Below are positions 55,923-64,000 of a stretch of DNA of 64,000 bases, one piece after another (the first letter of the stretch is position 1; the number at the start of each line of letters is the position of its first letter). Both the position numbers and the translations under genes were made by a program. The notes below the pieces were generated by a model that made no database searches, was not told the DNA's origin, and saw nothing but the letters and a program-made list of their open reading frames with translations. The stretch is taken from contig NC_008228.1 of NCBI RefSeq assembly GCF_000014225.1, forward strand, positions 1,240,001-1,304,000, given 5' to 3'. The stretch is from Paraglaciecola sp. T6c (lineage in GTDB: Bacteria > Pseudomonadota > Gammaproteobacteria > Enterobacterales > Alteromonadaceae).

Positions 55923-56392
55923 AAAAGAAGAGTGGTCCTTTATCTGCTATTCACTCAATACATGATTGTGGTGAGCCAAACTTATTGAGTATTGCTGAAG
56001 TGTTCCAACAGTCGTGTCATCGTTTCATTATAATTGGCCGATAATACCTTAATATATTTGGCTTTCAGTATGTTACGAAGATAATGAGCATTAATAGTAC
56101 GTCAACCTATTTCTATTAAGCAAAGTATTCTTAAATATTATTCACTTAGTGCTGAGTATTAAATAACATATTGACCTTATTTAAATGTCTTAAAATGTAG
56201 GTATAAAGCGGGCTCACTTGAGGTATAAGCGATCCTGAAACATGTACTTTTGCTATTTTTTGGGTAAAAATAGGTGGCGTAAACATATTCACACAACACC
56301 TTTTTAAGATCAGCACGGTTATTAACGTTTCGCAGTAATGCTATTCAGCATTTCTTAAATATCTCAATGAGCAACTAAAAGGATAACTGATT
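55923..56392. other. Intergenic region between lapG and the beta-helix lipoprotein gene
   Basis: This 470-bp AT-rich divergent gap must hold both promoters, but no strong -35/-10 pair was clear. An inverted repeat ACTCAATA/TATTGAGT lies at 55953-55990, near the lapG side. No gene was recognised. Confidence 0.5.
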
Positions 56393-58954
56393 ATGGTCAA
56401 GCTGAACAAAATCATGGGCTTTGGTGCACATCTGTTAATGGCGACAATTCTTCTTGGCCTGGCAAGCTGCGCGCAATTTGATGCGCCTAAGCATTATGCG
56501 GTAAATGGTCAACTTGGTGACTATTTAGTCAATCAAATAAATCAGCAAAAAATCACGAGTCGTAGTGAGATTGTCAGTATGCTGAAAGATCCTAGCATCA
56601 GCTCAAAAAAATCTAATCGCTTTCTAATACAAAATGAGCAAGATACGGCAATACTCCTCAAAGAAATCACTACCTCACAAGATGTAACACAGGCCGTTAT
56701 CAGATTGATTGAAAGTGATTCAAAAATGGCTAGTAAATGGGTAACGCTCGCTTTACGTCTATATCCAATTGATGCGTATCGAATGCTAGAACAGTTATAT
56801 GCTGACTCAACAATCCAAAGTACGCTTTTAGAATCAGCTGCGCTTAAAGCTGGACTAGATCCAGCCAGATTGTTTCCCGCCACTACATCAAGTGATTTAG
56901 ACCATAGGATTGTGCCACTCATTCATTCCGCGAGTATCACCATTTATAACCAAAGCGAAGATACTGATACACGACTGTGGTTTAAGCCATCTGGAGCAAC
57001 CCAGTGGACACCGGCTTTAGCGTTAGAATGGGAGCCGATACAAGGGGCTCTATCGGGGTCAATCGTGCGTTTGGAACCTCAAACCGTATACGAGGTAAAG
57101 CTGGAATATGTAGAAAATGGTCAAATTATCGATCAGCAACAATACAGCTTTCAAACTCGTCCTAACTCCCCACCTATTGACCCAGATAAGATTTACTATC
57201 TCTCTGATATATATACAGGCGGACAACTCGATTTAACAACCTTGGGTATTCAAGGCAGCGAAGAAGGGTGGGCGCTGATTATTGGTGATGGTACTGAGAT
57301 CGTCGCTGCTGAAGGTGACAATGCCGCCATTGATATAGGTGGGCAGAGTTACATTAAATTCGAAAACATAACCGTGAAAGGGGGCAGATTGTATGGCATC
57401 GGTGCCAAACAAGCACATCACTTATGGATAGACGGCTGCGACATATCTGAGTTTGGACGAGCTGCAGGTGATATGCGCGATGGTGTGGCTTATGAGAATG
57501 TTGAAAGTACCAAGGCGATAAATTACGACTCCGGTATCTTCCTCCAAGAAACAGGGGTAGTAACCATTGAAAACTGCGAAATACACAGTCCTAAGGGCAA
57601 GGCAAATCATTGGCAGTACGGGCATCCCTATGGCCCTAGCGCACTATTGTTGGCTGCTCGTCACTCGGTAGAGGAGTACCGAGGACAATACATTATTCGC
57701 AATAATCGGTTTTATGGTACTGATGCTAAAAGATTTAACGACGTCATTGAAAGCCGCGCAAATGCGCGTTCGTGGGGGGGCTTTCTTAGAGATTCGGCGA
57801 TACATAATAACTATCTTGCTTATGCAAATGACGACCTCATCGAACTTGATGGTGGGCAAAGCAACGTGTTGTTTTACGACAATGAACTAGAGCAAGGCTA
57901 CTGCGGAATAAGCGCGATCCCCAATATGTTGGGTCCAAGTTATATCTTCAATAATTATATTCACAATTTAGGTGATGAAAGACAAAAAGCGTGGGCGGCC
58001 ATAAAGCTCGGTGGTTTAATGTCAGCCCCAGCAGGGGTGGTTAATATTTTCGAAAATTTGATTGTAACCAGCAGCAATGGCATTACTGCGTCTAGGTTCG
58101 AAAGTGATTATACTTTCTGGGTTAATGCAAGAAACAATGTGTTAATCCATGATAAATATTGGACCAAAATGGGGCAGGGCATATACGATGTTGAACAATA
58201 TGCTAGTTCAGAATTCATCAATAACCTTATCTACAATAGCAGTTACCAAGCTCCTGCAGTGCAAGCTAATATGGGATCTGACTTTTACCATCCTTGGTCT
58301 TATCAACTATCACAAATAGAAAATATCAATAGTACTGGTGCAAGTTTTGACTTAGAAGTCGACGAGCGCTTTATCATTTCCAACTTCTCAAGCACGTCGC
58401 CTGCGAGCCAAAGCATATTAGCTCAAACTAACTCGGGTGTTGGCGAGTCGAATGCTGCGATCAATTTTAACGATACAGCCATAAAATCATTCGATACCCA
58501 GGACGAAGCTGGGGATTATATTATAAACGATACAGGCGCTACGCTTACCCTGCTTGGAAATACATGGAAGAGTGTGCAGGGGGAATACGAAATCACACCT
58601 CAAACAACCTTGACGTTCGAGCTGAAAAATAACGGAGCAGGTGAAATCGTGGGTATTGCGTTTGAGAACGACAATCAACTGACAAGCTCAAGGCTATACA
58701 AATTCAGCGGTACCCAGCAATGGTCAAATAATGCTTACAAATATACCAATGTCGGCGATTTTCAAACCATCACTTTGCCCATAGGTCAAATGTCTACCGG
58801 AGAGATTGATAGACTCGTTTTCGTTTTAGACGATGATAATCCCACGGGGACCCTGGCCGAAGTCTCATTCAAAAACGTCAAGTTTATAGAGCCCACCGCT
58901 ACTCAACAAAATATTGTTAATTCAATAACTCAAGTCGGGATATCGAATAAATAA
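56393..58954 (+). CDS. Large beta-helix lipoprotein, possibly acting on polysaccharide
   Basis: This 853-residue exported protein has a lipobox (LLGLASCAQF, Cys about residue 27). A helical N-terminal part (to about 180) and a fibronectin-like segment (about 180-265) lead into a right-handed parallel beta-helix (about 300-640) with repeats such as SYIKFENITVKGG, HHLWIDGCDISEFG and VVTIENCEIHSPKG. The C-terminal 150 residues are jelly-roll-like. Beta-helix proteins in exopolysaccharide loci are often lyases, epimerases or binding proteins; I could not identify catalytic residues. AAAAGGATAA precedes the ATG. Confidence 0.75.
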   Translation: MVKLNKIMGFGAHLLMATILLGLASCAQFDAPKHYAVNGQLGDYLVNQINQQKITSRSEIVSMLKDPSISSKKSNRFLIQNEQDTAILLKEITTSQDVTQAVIRLIESDSKMASKWVTLALRLYPIDAYRMLEQLYADSTIQSTLLESAALKAGLDPARLFPATTSSDLDHRIVPLIHSASITIYNQSEDTDTRLWFKPSGATQWTPALALEWEPIQGALSGSIVRLEPQTVYEVKLEYVENGQIIDQQQYSFQTRPNSPPIDPDKIYYLSDIYTGGQLDLTTLGIQGSEEGWALIIGDGTEIVAAEGDNAAIDIGGQSYIKFENITVKGGRLYGIGAKQAHHLWIDGCDISEFGRAAGDMRDGVAYENVESTKAINYDSGIFLQETGVVTIENCEIHSPKGKANHWQYGHPYGPSALLLAARHSVEEYRGQYIIRNNRFYGTDAKRFNDVIESRANARSWGGFLRDSAIHNNYLAYANDDLIELDGGQSNVLFYDNELEQGYCGISAIPNMLGPSYIFNNYIHNLGDERQKAWAAIKLGGLMSAPAGVVNIFENLIVTSSNGITASRFESDYTFWVNARNNVLIHDKYWTKMGQGIYDVEQYASSEFINNLIYNSSYQAPAVQANMGSDFYHPWSYQLSQIENINSTGASFDLEVDERFIISNFSSTSPASQSILAQTNSGVGESNAAINFNDTAIKSFDTQDEAGDYIINDTGATLTLLGNTWKSVQGEYEITPQTTLTFELKNNGAGEIVGIAFENDNQLTSSRLYKFSGTQQWSNNAYKYTNVGDFQTITLPIGQMSTGEIDRLVFVLDDDNPTGTLAEVSFKNVKFIEPTATQQNIVNSITQVGISNK

Positions 58955-59124
58955 AATGTGACGTTGTGAAAAGTGAATAAATTTAGCGTAAGTCTTCAAA
59001 TTGTAGTGCGATAGGATTAAGAATATAGTTGAAACTAACTTGTTTCTATCGCCAAATTTTGACATTTCTTTCAATCAGAAATACGTTAAAAACTATATTT
59101 GGTTAATGTCGACAAGGATGAATT

Positions 59125-59760
59125 ATGAAAGTTAAAACGTTAGTTAAGCATATATGCATTTTCGCTACTTTATTACTATGTCATTCAACAAATGCCTCGA
59201 TCATTAAGAAAAACGATTTTTCTCTCGATACCTCCACCAATATAATTACCGGTAACGGACTGAATTGGACGCGTTGGGACACCCTCGCGGGTGTGTCAAT
59301 CAACCAAGCTTTAGGCTTGTATGCCGCGGACGGTTGGCGACTCGCCTCCAGTGATGAAATAATAGGCATGTACAGCCACTTTCTCTCTGGGGTTAACTGG
59401 TCGATGGCCCAAGGTGAAAACAGCGGAGTGAATGATTTTATCTCGGTAGATGACTATAAGGATTTAATTACTATTTTCGGTGTTAGTTTCAACGAGTTCG
59501 GGGGGATGTCAAACATAATATTTGGCAATGATGTGGATAACGACGGAGCCTTTCGTTCAGCAGGGGCGTATTACACTGATTGGGACCCTGCCGCGGGGAT
59601 CTATCCGGACTCAAGACGTTTAACGGTAGACTTTTCATCCGGCTATTACAGTGTGCAACTAGTCAGAGCGATAAACGTAAGCGAACCCAAACAGATCTGT
59701 TTTTTCATGCTCTCACTTTTACTGCTATTGGCTACGAAATATCGAAAAGCTATTCGCTAA
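59125..59760 (+). CDS. Secreted protein with PEP-CTERM-like C terminus
   Basis: This 211-residue protein has a signal peptide ending CHSTNASI and an Asp/Asn/Gly-rich body (LNWTRWDTLAGVSINQALG, FGNDVDNDGAFRSAGAYY). The C terminus has the VSEP motif, a hydrophobic helix (ICFFMLSLLLLLA) and a basic end (KYRKAIR), the exact layout of PEP-CTERM sorting signals. The body resembles secreted PEP-CTERM proteins that begin with a W-T-W type segment. Its role is unknown. It lies between the beta-helix lipoprotein and the flippase genes. Confidence 0.75.
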   Translation: MKVKTLVKHICIFATLLLCHSTNASIIKKNDFSLDTSTNIITGNGLNWTRWDTLAGVSINQALGLYAADGWRLASSDEIIGMYSHFLSGVNWSMAQGENSGVNDFISVDDYKDLITIFGVSFNEFGGMSNIIFGNDVDNDGAFRSAGAYYTDWDPAAGIYPDSRRLTVDFSSGYYSVQLVRAINVSEPKQICFFMLSLLLLLATKYRKAIR

Positions 59761-59803
59761 GCGCTTATAAAGGCTCTGAGGATGTATGGGGTAAGACGGA
59801 CTA

Positions 59804-59835
59804 TTATTAAAGGCAATTATTATTGCCTTTAATAA
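59804..59835. terminator. Bidirectional terminator, perfect 14-bp inverted repeat
   Basis: TTATTAAAGGCAAT and ATTGCCTTTAATAA form a perfect stem around the loop TATT. It lies between the PEP-CTERM-like gene and the converging flippase gene. Confidence 0.75.
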
Positions 59836-59943
59836 CTTAATTCATACGTTGAGCCGAAAAATTTTTAATCATTATTTCTAAATGATGACTCAATAGCTCT
59901 GACTTTTACTGTTTCACGTTAGATTCACCAATGCTAATGAGAC

Positions 59944-61398
59944 TCACCTCTTGCCTTTAAAAAACATGCCTTTCATTTGCTTCACTTCTTCAATTGTATG
60001 TTTATAAAAAAATAAGAAACTAAATAATGGATAACTTATACATCCCGCTATTATCAGTAACACTAGCAATAAGACTTGATTCGAAATGACTGGGGTTAAA
60101 AACTGTTTAATCAGCATAATGCTTACAAACATGGCAAACGCGCTAAAGTAAGGCGGGAAAACAGAAAAAATCAATTTCTTGATATTAATTGAAACGTGCT
60201 GGCCTACAATTTTGAAACGTATAGGAAGTACTAAAAAGTTCGCAATCACAATGCTAATCAACATGGTTGTAATTCCAAACCAAATGGTACACCCCGCTAC
60301 TAATAAACTATTGGTTACACTAATAATAGTTAATTTAAATGCGTCATTAGTTCTGCCTTGAGACACGAGCAAAGTAGGCAAAAACCATCCGATAATGGCA
60401 GGATACATAACGAAGGCGGATATACTCATAAAAACAGCACTTTGACTAAATTTATCTCCGAAGATAATAGTGACAAAAGGGTCTGCTATTGCCGCTAGGC
60501 CCATAAACATTGGCATAACGATGGTTGCAGTAAGAGCAACCAGCTTAATGTACAAATCGCCGACGTTTGCTCCTTCTTTCACGCGAGAGAAGCTGGGAAC
60601 GACCATAGAGTTGATTGAGCCCATTGTGATTTGGTTTATCATGGTTTCGCCTCTTTTTGCTGCATTAAGCAAAGCGAAATTGGCTGGCCCCAACACTAGA
60701 CCTGTAAATAATGAGCCCGTTTTTTGGTTCACAGTCGATAAAACTGCTGATCCCAAAAGCGGTAAGCAAAACTCTCTTAGCTCTTTCTTATACTCATTAT
60801 TAAAATAAAACTTGGGGGTAAAGTCAGCGATATATGACATGAAGAACAACTCTAACGAGGCGAGTACTAGGCGGCCAATAACCAATGACCATAATCCGTA
60901 TCCAAGCTCTGCAAGGGTAATAATAACGATGGCAGAAAGAATTGAAGCGATAAACTTCACTACGCCCATCTGCTTATTTTTGAAATCTCTTACCAGCTTA
61001 CCGTTAAAAACAACTTGTAAACTCAGTAAAATAGTTATCGGCGCCAAGCTCATAAAGACATAGGCTGCTAAGTGTGAGTAGGTGTAATACGCAATTGGAG
61101 CGCCAATAAATACTAAGCCAGCTGCAACGACCATAGCAAGGCCAACCACATAGATCATAGTGCTTGAAGCGTACTGCTCATCCCAATTTTTGCGCTGTAC
61201 GATGTTTTGGTTGACCCCGGCATTTACCGCGATGTTCGCAAATTCAACAAAAAGCATACAAAACGCCACTAAACCAAAGTCTTCCAAACTGAGGATACGA
61301 GCAAGATAAACAAACACTGCAAAATCAATAACATTTATCCCGGTACGCGTAATCGAAATCCATAATCCACCTTTCGCGGCCTGCTTTTTTAACGACAT
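59944..61398 (-). CDS. Polysaccharide flippase (Wzx-like)
   Basis: This 484-residue inner-membrane protein has about twelve to fourteen hydrophobic segments. The start MSLKKQAAKGGLWISITRTG and the stretch VYLARILSLEDFGLVAFCML are typical of the lipopolysaccharide-biosynthesis/WzxC branch of the MOP superfamily. It should move undecaprenyl-linked repeat units to the periplasm, feeding the Wzy-like polymerase encoded at 50862. It is transcribed toward the PEP-CTERM-like gene and stands alone. Confidence 0.93.
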   Translation of the reverse strand: MSLKKQAAKGGLWISITRTGINVIDFAVFVYLARILSLEDFGLVAFCMLFVEFANIAVNAGVNQNIVQRKNWDEQYASSTMIYVVGLAMVVAAGLVFIGAPIAYYTYSHLAAYVFMSLAPITILLSLQVVFNGKLVRDFKNKQMGVVKFIASILSAIVIITLAELGYGLWSLVIGRLVLASLELFFMSYIADFTPKFYFNNEYKKELREFCLPLLGSAVLSTVNQKTGSLFTGLVLGPANFALLNAAKRGETMINQITMGSINSMVVPSFSRVKEGANVGDLYIKLVALTATIVMPMFMGLAAIADPFVTIIFGDKFSQSAVFMSISAFVMYPAIIGWFLPTLLVSQGRTNDAFKLTIISVTNSLLVAGCTIWFGITTMLISIVIANFLVLPIRFKIVGQHVSINIKKLIFSVFPPYFSAFAMFVSIMLIKQFLTPVISNQVLLLVLLIIAGCISYPLFSFLFFYKHTIEEVKQMKGMFFKGKR

Positions 61399-61913
61399 TC
61401 AATAACTCTCATAATAATCTTATAATTCTAGGTTCGGTGTTTTTACGCCCGTAAATGACTCAAGGTCTTCATTTCTCATTTCTGCAACTCGTTGGCGTTT
61501 TAAATCGCTAGTAAACTATGTGGGGTTGATGTAAATCGCGATTATGCCACAGCACTAATCGAGCCACTTTGTTGAGCTGAAGTATTTTGCGGGTACTTAA
61601 GAGTTTACCTTTTTACTAGCATGTTGACTCGGCCTATTGTAATCAAATTTTGTATCAAATTCATGACATTACACAGCATGTAATGAGTGTAAGTTAAGTT
61701 TGGCTATCTTTTGTAATATCGATGGCTGATTCGGAGCAATATTTCATGACGTTTTTACGAGATATTAGCGGGTAACATTTGATTTTGAACATCAAATCAA
61801 ATGGTTTTGCTTTTTTTTTAGACAATCCAGAGCCATGACACAAACCTTATTGCATGGGCGAGTTATAACTCATATTATCTTGCTCCATAATGGAGTTATA
61901 AAATCGGAATAAT
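61399..61913. other. Divergent intergenic region, flippase and acyltransferase genes
   Basis: This 515-bp gap has no recognisable gene. It contains the inverted repeat at 61776-61803 followed by a T run near 61811-61819; no certain promoter was seen. Confidence 0.5.
61776..61819 (+). repeat. Perfect 8-bp inverted repeat followed by a T run
   Basis: CATTTGAT (61776-61783) and ATCAAATG (61796-61803) flank 12 nt, and a nine-T run lies downstream. It could be an operator or an AT-rich leader terminator for the acyltransferase gene. Confidence 0.45.
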
Positions 61914-63821
61914 ATGAAACATCGTCAAGATATTGATGGTTTGCGCGCGATAGCAGTTCTTGCTGTGGTACTTTTCCATTTTGGTGTAACGGGTATGTCG
62001 GGTGGTTATGCTGGCGTCGATATATTTTTTGTCATCTCTGGTTTTCTCATTACCTCTATTCTAATGAAAGATGCAGAAACTCAATCTATTAGCTTTCTAG
62101 GTTTTTATGAAAAACGTATTAGAAGGCTATTTCCAGCCCTTTTTGCAACCGTACTGGCTTCTTTCATCGCTGCATATTTTATCTTTATGCCCGATGAATT
62201 TAGGGAGTTTGGCAGAAGCGCCATTGCCGCCATCGTTTATCTATCTAATGTATTTTTTTGGCTCAGTAGTGATTATTTTCAGGGCTCTTCGGAATTAAGC
62301 CCATTATTGCATACATGGTCGCTTGCGGTAGAAGAGCAATTTTATTTGATATTTCCCGTCATTGTGTGGGCAAGCTATAAATTGGGTAAACGGGCTTTTT
62401 ATTGGTCTGTAGCCTCTTTATTCACATGCTCATTCGTTGCTTCAATATGGTATATAAGCATCTCTGCTAGTACGGTGTTTTATTTGTCTCCCTTTCGATT
62501 TTGGGAGTTACTAGCGGGTTCCATAGTTGCCATTGCATTCAAAGAAAACCTTGTCCCCAACGCAAAGATAGCAAGTTGGTTAGGAGTCTTAGGCCTGATT
62601 TTGCTTGTTGCGCCTATTTTTGTTCTCAATAAAGAAAGCTTATTCCCAGGCTGGGCGGCAGTACCTTCTTGTTTAGGCACGGCTTTACTGATTTGGGCGA
62701 ATGATCAGAATAAATGGATAGGCAAGCTGCTCAAACTAAGATTTATGCAATTTACGGGAAAAATTTCCTATTCAATGTACCTTTGGCACTGGCCCATCGT
62801 AGTGTTTTACGGTTACTGGATTATTAGGGATCTTGTTTGGTGGGATACGCTTTTATTGGTAATCGTGACCTACGCCATCAGTCATTTATCCTGCAAGTAC
62901 CTAGAAGCACCGTTCAGGCTCCATCGGGGTGACATTTTGCGCCCGCTAAAAGTCTACTCAACGTCCATTGCATTTAGCTTCGTTATATTTGTTCTTGGTG
63001 TATTGGTTTGGAAAGCAGACGGTTATAAAGCCAGATTCCCTCACTTTGTTGAACAACTCAACTTGAAGGACGCTCATAAAGAGAGCGGATTTGCAGGCTG
63101 CTTTATTAAAGAAGATCAGTTTTATAATGACAATTGGAGCTACGATTCGTGCGTTATGACAATGCCCGGTGCAACAGAAACCATTTTACTGTGGGGAGAC
63201 TCACATGCGTTTCATCTCATCGGCGGACTCAAAACGATTCAGCAAGAGCTAAATGTGAATATTGCGCTTTACGCCAGCGCCGGTTGCTCCCCATTGTTTG
63301 ACACCGATATTCCGCGCAACCCCCAATGCCGAGCGAACAATGAATTTGTCAAAGAGCTTATTGATACCCATAACATCAATGGTTTGGTTTTGGCTGGAAA
63401 TTGGGCTTGGGCATTCAAAGTCGAAGACCCTGATATCGATTTATCGAGTGTGCGCTCAACATTTACTGCACTGACTGAAGCGGATAAAAAAGTGTTTGTT
63501 GTTAATCAAGTCCCCATTTACCCCGTAAAGAACCCTGCGTTCTTAGGCATGCGCCTGTCCACTTCATCCAAAGCACCACAAGATTATCTTTTGGCCCCTG
63601 AGTACGGTGTAAAGGCTTCCGAACAAATAAAATCGTTATTACCAGATGAAAATGTATTTAGCCCACAAGATTTATTGTGTGAAAAGGGCAAGTGCCTTAT
63701 ATATCGTAATAAAGAAATAATGGTCAGGGATAGAGCACATCTTTCTAGTGCGGCCAGTATATATATTGTGCAGTCAATGGCACCTAAATTAAAAAATGCG
63801 CTAGGCCTAGGTTTGAAATAA
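61914..63821 (+). CDS. Acyltransferase family 3 with C-terminal SGNH domain (OafA-like)
   Basis: This 635-residue membrane enzyme probably O-acetylates a surface polysaccharide. The N-terminal acyltransferase-3 domain (about 1-350) has ten or so membrane segments, with the signature RQDIDGLRAIAVLAVVLFHFG and the SWSLAVEEQFYLIFPV-type segment (LLHTWSLAVEEQFYLIFP). The C-terminal SGNH domain has the nucleophile block ILLWGDSHAFHLIGGL and the late RDRAHLS with Asp-x-x-His. Nearby flippase and polymerase genes suggest it modifies the same polymer. Confidence 0.93.
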   Translation: MKHRQDIDGLRAIAVLAVVLFHFGVTGMSGGYAGVDIFFVISGFLITSILMKDAETQSISFLGFYEKRIRRLFPALFATVLASFIAAYFIFMPDEFREFGRSAIAAIVYLSNVFFWLSSDYFQGSSELSPLLHTWSLAVEEQFYLIFPVIVWASYKLGKRAFYWSVASLFTCSFVASIWYISISASTVFYLSPFRFWELLAGSIVAIAFKENLVPNAKIASWLGVLGLILLVAPIFVLNKESLFPGWAAVPSCLGTALLIWANDQNKWIGKLLKLRFMQFTGKISYSMYLWHWPIVVFYGYWIIRDLVWWDTLLLVIVTYAISHLSCKYLEAPFRLHRGDILRPLKVYSTSIAFSFVIFVLGVLVWKADGYKARFPHFVEQLNLKDAHKESGFAGCFIKEDQFYNDNWSYDSCVMTMPGATETILLWGDSHAFHLIGGLKTIQQELNVNIALYASAGCSPLFDTDIPRNPQCRANNEFVKELIDTHNINGLVLAGNWAWAFKVEDPDIDLSSVRSTFTALTEADKKVFVVNQVPIYPVKNPAFLGMRLSTSSKAPQDYLLAPEYGVKASEQIKSLLPDENVFSPQDLLCEKGKCLIYRNKEIMVRDRAHLSSAASIYIVQSMAPKLKNALGLGLK

Positions 63822-63859
63822 GAAACTATTCGAGCTAATGAGTGCAAGATTGCGCGTAT

Positions 63860-63886
63860 CCTAGCAGGCGCGTTACACCTGCTAGG
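63860..63886 (+). other. Inverted repeat downstream of the acyltransferase gene
   Basis: CCTAGCAGG and CCTGCTAGG form a perfect 9-bp stem with a 9-nt loop, without a T run after it. It is a possible weak terminator or mRNA-stabilising hairpin. Confidence 0.45.
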
Positions 63887-64000
63887 ACCTTTACATATTA
63901 ATTTGCTTTTTAGATTACTGAAACGATGTAAATAGCGAAAACCACTTATTTTGAATTGAGGTAGTGTCAGTGGTCGCTGATAGGACAACACTTTCATGGG

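Overview
The window is a stretch of chromosome from a marine gammaproteobacterium of the order Alteromonadales. It resembles Paraglaciecola, Glaciecola or Alteromonas; this placement is inferred from gene content and protein character, not from a search. The signs are the moderate GC content, the gene order rpsU-yqeY-dnaG-rpoD divergent from tsaD, a Vibrio-type TonB2 operon with a DUF3450 gene and an extra MotA/TolQ-like protein, large TonB-dependent receptors, and an exopolysaccharide assembly block like the vps-II genes of Vibrio. No rRNA, tRNA, CRISPR array, prophage or insertion sequence was seen.

Layout. 1-1370: 3' end of an RND efflux pump gene. 1.6-6.3 kb: macromolecular synthesis operon on the minus strand (rpsU, yqeY, dnaG, rpoD). 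6.5-10.4 kb: tsaD, plsY (minus), then folB-folK-uppP overlapping by 4 bp each, and a HIT protein. 10.4-18.1 kb: a c-di-GMP enzyme (GGDEF-EAL), an M49-like lipoprotein peptidase, an HDOD protein, rdgC and an orphan sensor kinase. 18.3-25.0 kb: phoB-phoR followed by a surface lipoprotein and a TonB-dependent receptor. 25.0-36.1 kb: a secreted lipase-like protein, a cytochrome c/FTR1 iron permease behind a Fur-like box, a second TonB-dependent receptor, and a six-gene TonB energising operon. 36.3-38.7 kb: ahpC-ahpF. 39.1-42.5 kb: a PEP-CTERM-like secreted protein coupled to a GH8 glycosidase. 42.6-52.3 kb: exopolysaccharide initiation, export, BY-kinase, phosphatase and polymerase/ligase genes. 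52.4-55.9 kb: lapG-lapD plus a secreted protein of unknown role. 56.4-63.8 kb: a beta-helix lipoprotein, a second PEP-CTERM-like protein, a Wzx-type flippase and an acyltransferase.

How the parts fit. The most striking signal is regulatory. Sites matching the PhoB box precede phoB, the lipoprotein/receptor pair and the TonB operon. In all three cases a -10-like hexamer lies exactly 10 bp downstream of the last repeat. The TonB operon carries six heptamers in perfect 11-bp phase (30769-30830). Together these suggest a phosphate-starvation programme that induces both an outer-membrane receptor and its own TonB-ExbB-ExbD motor. The second theme is surface polysaccharide and attachment: a vps-II-like assembly line, a GH8 enzyme, PEP-CTERM-like proteins, and a LapD/LapG switch whose LapD has degenerate GGDEF and EAL motifs.
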